Of a stretch of DNA of 38,882 nucleotides, positions 38,623 through 38,882 are shown one piece after another. This stretch comes from an uncultured Bacilli bacterium (GTDB lineage Bacteria; Bacillota_I; Bacilli_A; RF39; UBA660). Each line of letters opens with the position of its first letter. Within the stretch, counting starts at the first letter, position 1. The DNA lies in NCBI GenBank assembly GCA_934101425.1, contig CAKOQQ010000009.1, positions 1-38,882 on the forward strand. The letters are read 5' to 3'. The translations under genes and the position numbers were made by a program. Under the pieces are notes generated by a model that was not told the origin of the DNA, did no database searches, and worked only from the letters and a program-made list of their open reading frames with translations.

Positions 38623-38882
38623 ATGAAAAAGAAAGGTTTTACGTTAGTAGAGCTCTTAGCAGTAATAGTAATACTAGCAGTAATAGGACTAATAGCAATA
38701 CCAAATGTAGTAAATACCGTAAATAAGTCAAAGCAAAAAACGGCAGAAGAAGCAGGACTCGCAATATCAAAAGCAGCAAGAAATTATTATCAAGCAGCAC
38801 TTTTGGATTATGAAACGCTAAATGAAATAGACTTAGCAGGAAAAGACTTAGAATATGAAGGAAAGAAACCAACAAAAGGGAT
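38623..38882 (+). CDS. Type IV pilin-like protein, 3' end beyond window
   Basis: The first 86 codons are visible. The leader KKKG-FTLVEL has the Gly cut site and Glu+5, and the helix continues through AVIVILAVIGLIAIPNVV. An amphipathic stretch with SKQKTAEEAG follows, then the opening of the shared head module (IDLAGKDLEYEGKKPTKG), as in the genes at 2238 and 37295. The promoter, long leader, hairpin and GAAGGAGG site match those of the pilin at 2238, and the first 60 coding bases are nearly identical to it. What C-terminal domain it carries cannot be seen. Confidence 0.85.
   Translation, partial: MKKKGFTLVELLAVIVILAVIGLIAIPNVVNTVNKSKQKTAEEAGLAISKAARNYYQAALLDYETLNEIDLAGKDLEYEGKKPTKG

Noticed and set aside
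38639..38875. Leucine-rich open frame on the minus strand at the window end
   Set aside because: It is the antisense of the pilin helix codons (GTA/ATA repeats read as Leu/Tyr); it has no independent signals.
1..38882. TGA read as tryptophan (mollicute code)
   Set aside because: Genes ending at 11323, 13166, 25501 and 37298 stop at TGA with tight overlaps to the next gene, and conserved Trp residues are all TGG.
1..38882. CRISPR array, tRNA or rRNA genes, insertion sequences
   Set aside because: No regularly spaced repeats, cloverleaf-like sequences with CCA-type ends, or transposase-like frames were found. T-box leaders are the only structured RNAs I can support.

Overview
The window is AT-rich throughout, almost every gene uses A/T-ending codons, and the standard bacterial code applies: several reading frames end in TGA while tryptophan is TGG. 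Three T-box leaders, a HemW/LepA/LemA-type gene set and sporulation-type regulators point to a low-GC Bacillota lineage, probably an uncultured gut Bacilli/Erysipelotrichia/RF39-like organism. This placement is an inference, because no rRNA is present. There are no tRNA or rRNA genes, insertion sequences, phage modules or CRISPR arrays.

Layout. 1-3000: the end of an MMPL/RND-type exporter, then a type IV pilin-like gene behind a leader with a nine-G tract. 3000-6260: a very short T-box, an unknown gene, glyS, and a secreted SGNH-hydrolase-like protein with a VirB2-like two-helix tail. 6260-8900: a SigK-type sigma factor and a tiny Tyr-rich protein on the minus strand, a possible degenerate deacetylase-like secreted protein, and a YhcC-type radical SAM protein. 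8900-13400: a YfcC/DcuC-type transporter, then an envelope operon (DUF2207-like, YgjP-like metallopeptidase, M23 peptidase) and a Cse60-like protein. 13400-18600: a tail-anchored unknown protein, a ClpC-like unfoldase, and a surface protein whose last 120 bases are far richer in GC than their surroundings. 18300-21900: T-box, HD hydrolase, valS. 21900-23300: two tandem pilin-like genes and a lipoprotein with the same head domain. 23300-29600: lepA, a SpoIIID-like regulator, hemW, an HD protein, a thymidylate-kinase-like gene, a DUF3137-lemA pair, and a decayed fragment of the GC-patched surface-protein family. 29600-36450: pyruvate kinase, a GH31 glycosidase, T-box, a small membrane protein, leuS. 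36500-end: a HAD phosphatase coupled to a pilin that carries an Ig-like segment and a C-terminal HINT (intein/hedgehog) domain, then another pilin running off the end.

Two themes stand out. First, a modular set of pilin-like surface proteins: at least five genes share the N-terminal assembly helix, three share one head module, and their C-termini differ completely (beta domain, Ig plus HINT, or unknown). A lipoprotein has borrowed a pilin head. A GC-rich patch and a family pseudogene suggest cassette exchange. The pilin-HINT fusion resembles a polymorphic-toxin layout built on a pilus subunit, but with only an 11-residue tail after the HINT domain. Second, a compact expression signal, TATAAT-N6-GGTGAT-N3-start, precedes many genes, so transcripts should begin at or within a few bases of the ribosome-binding site; longer leaders are kept for pilins and T-box operons.
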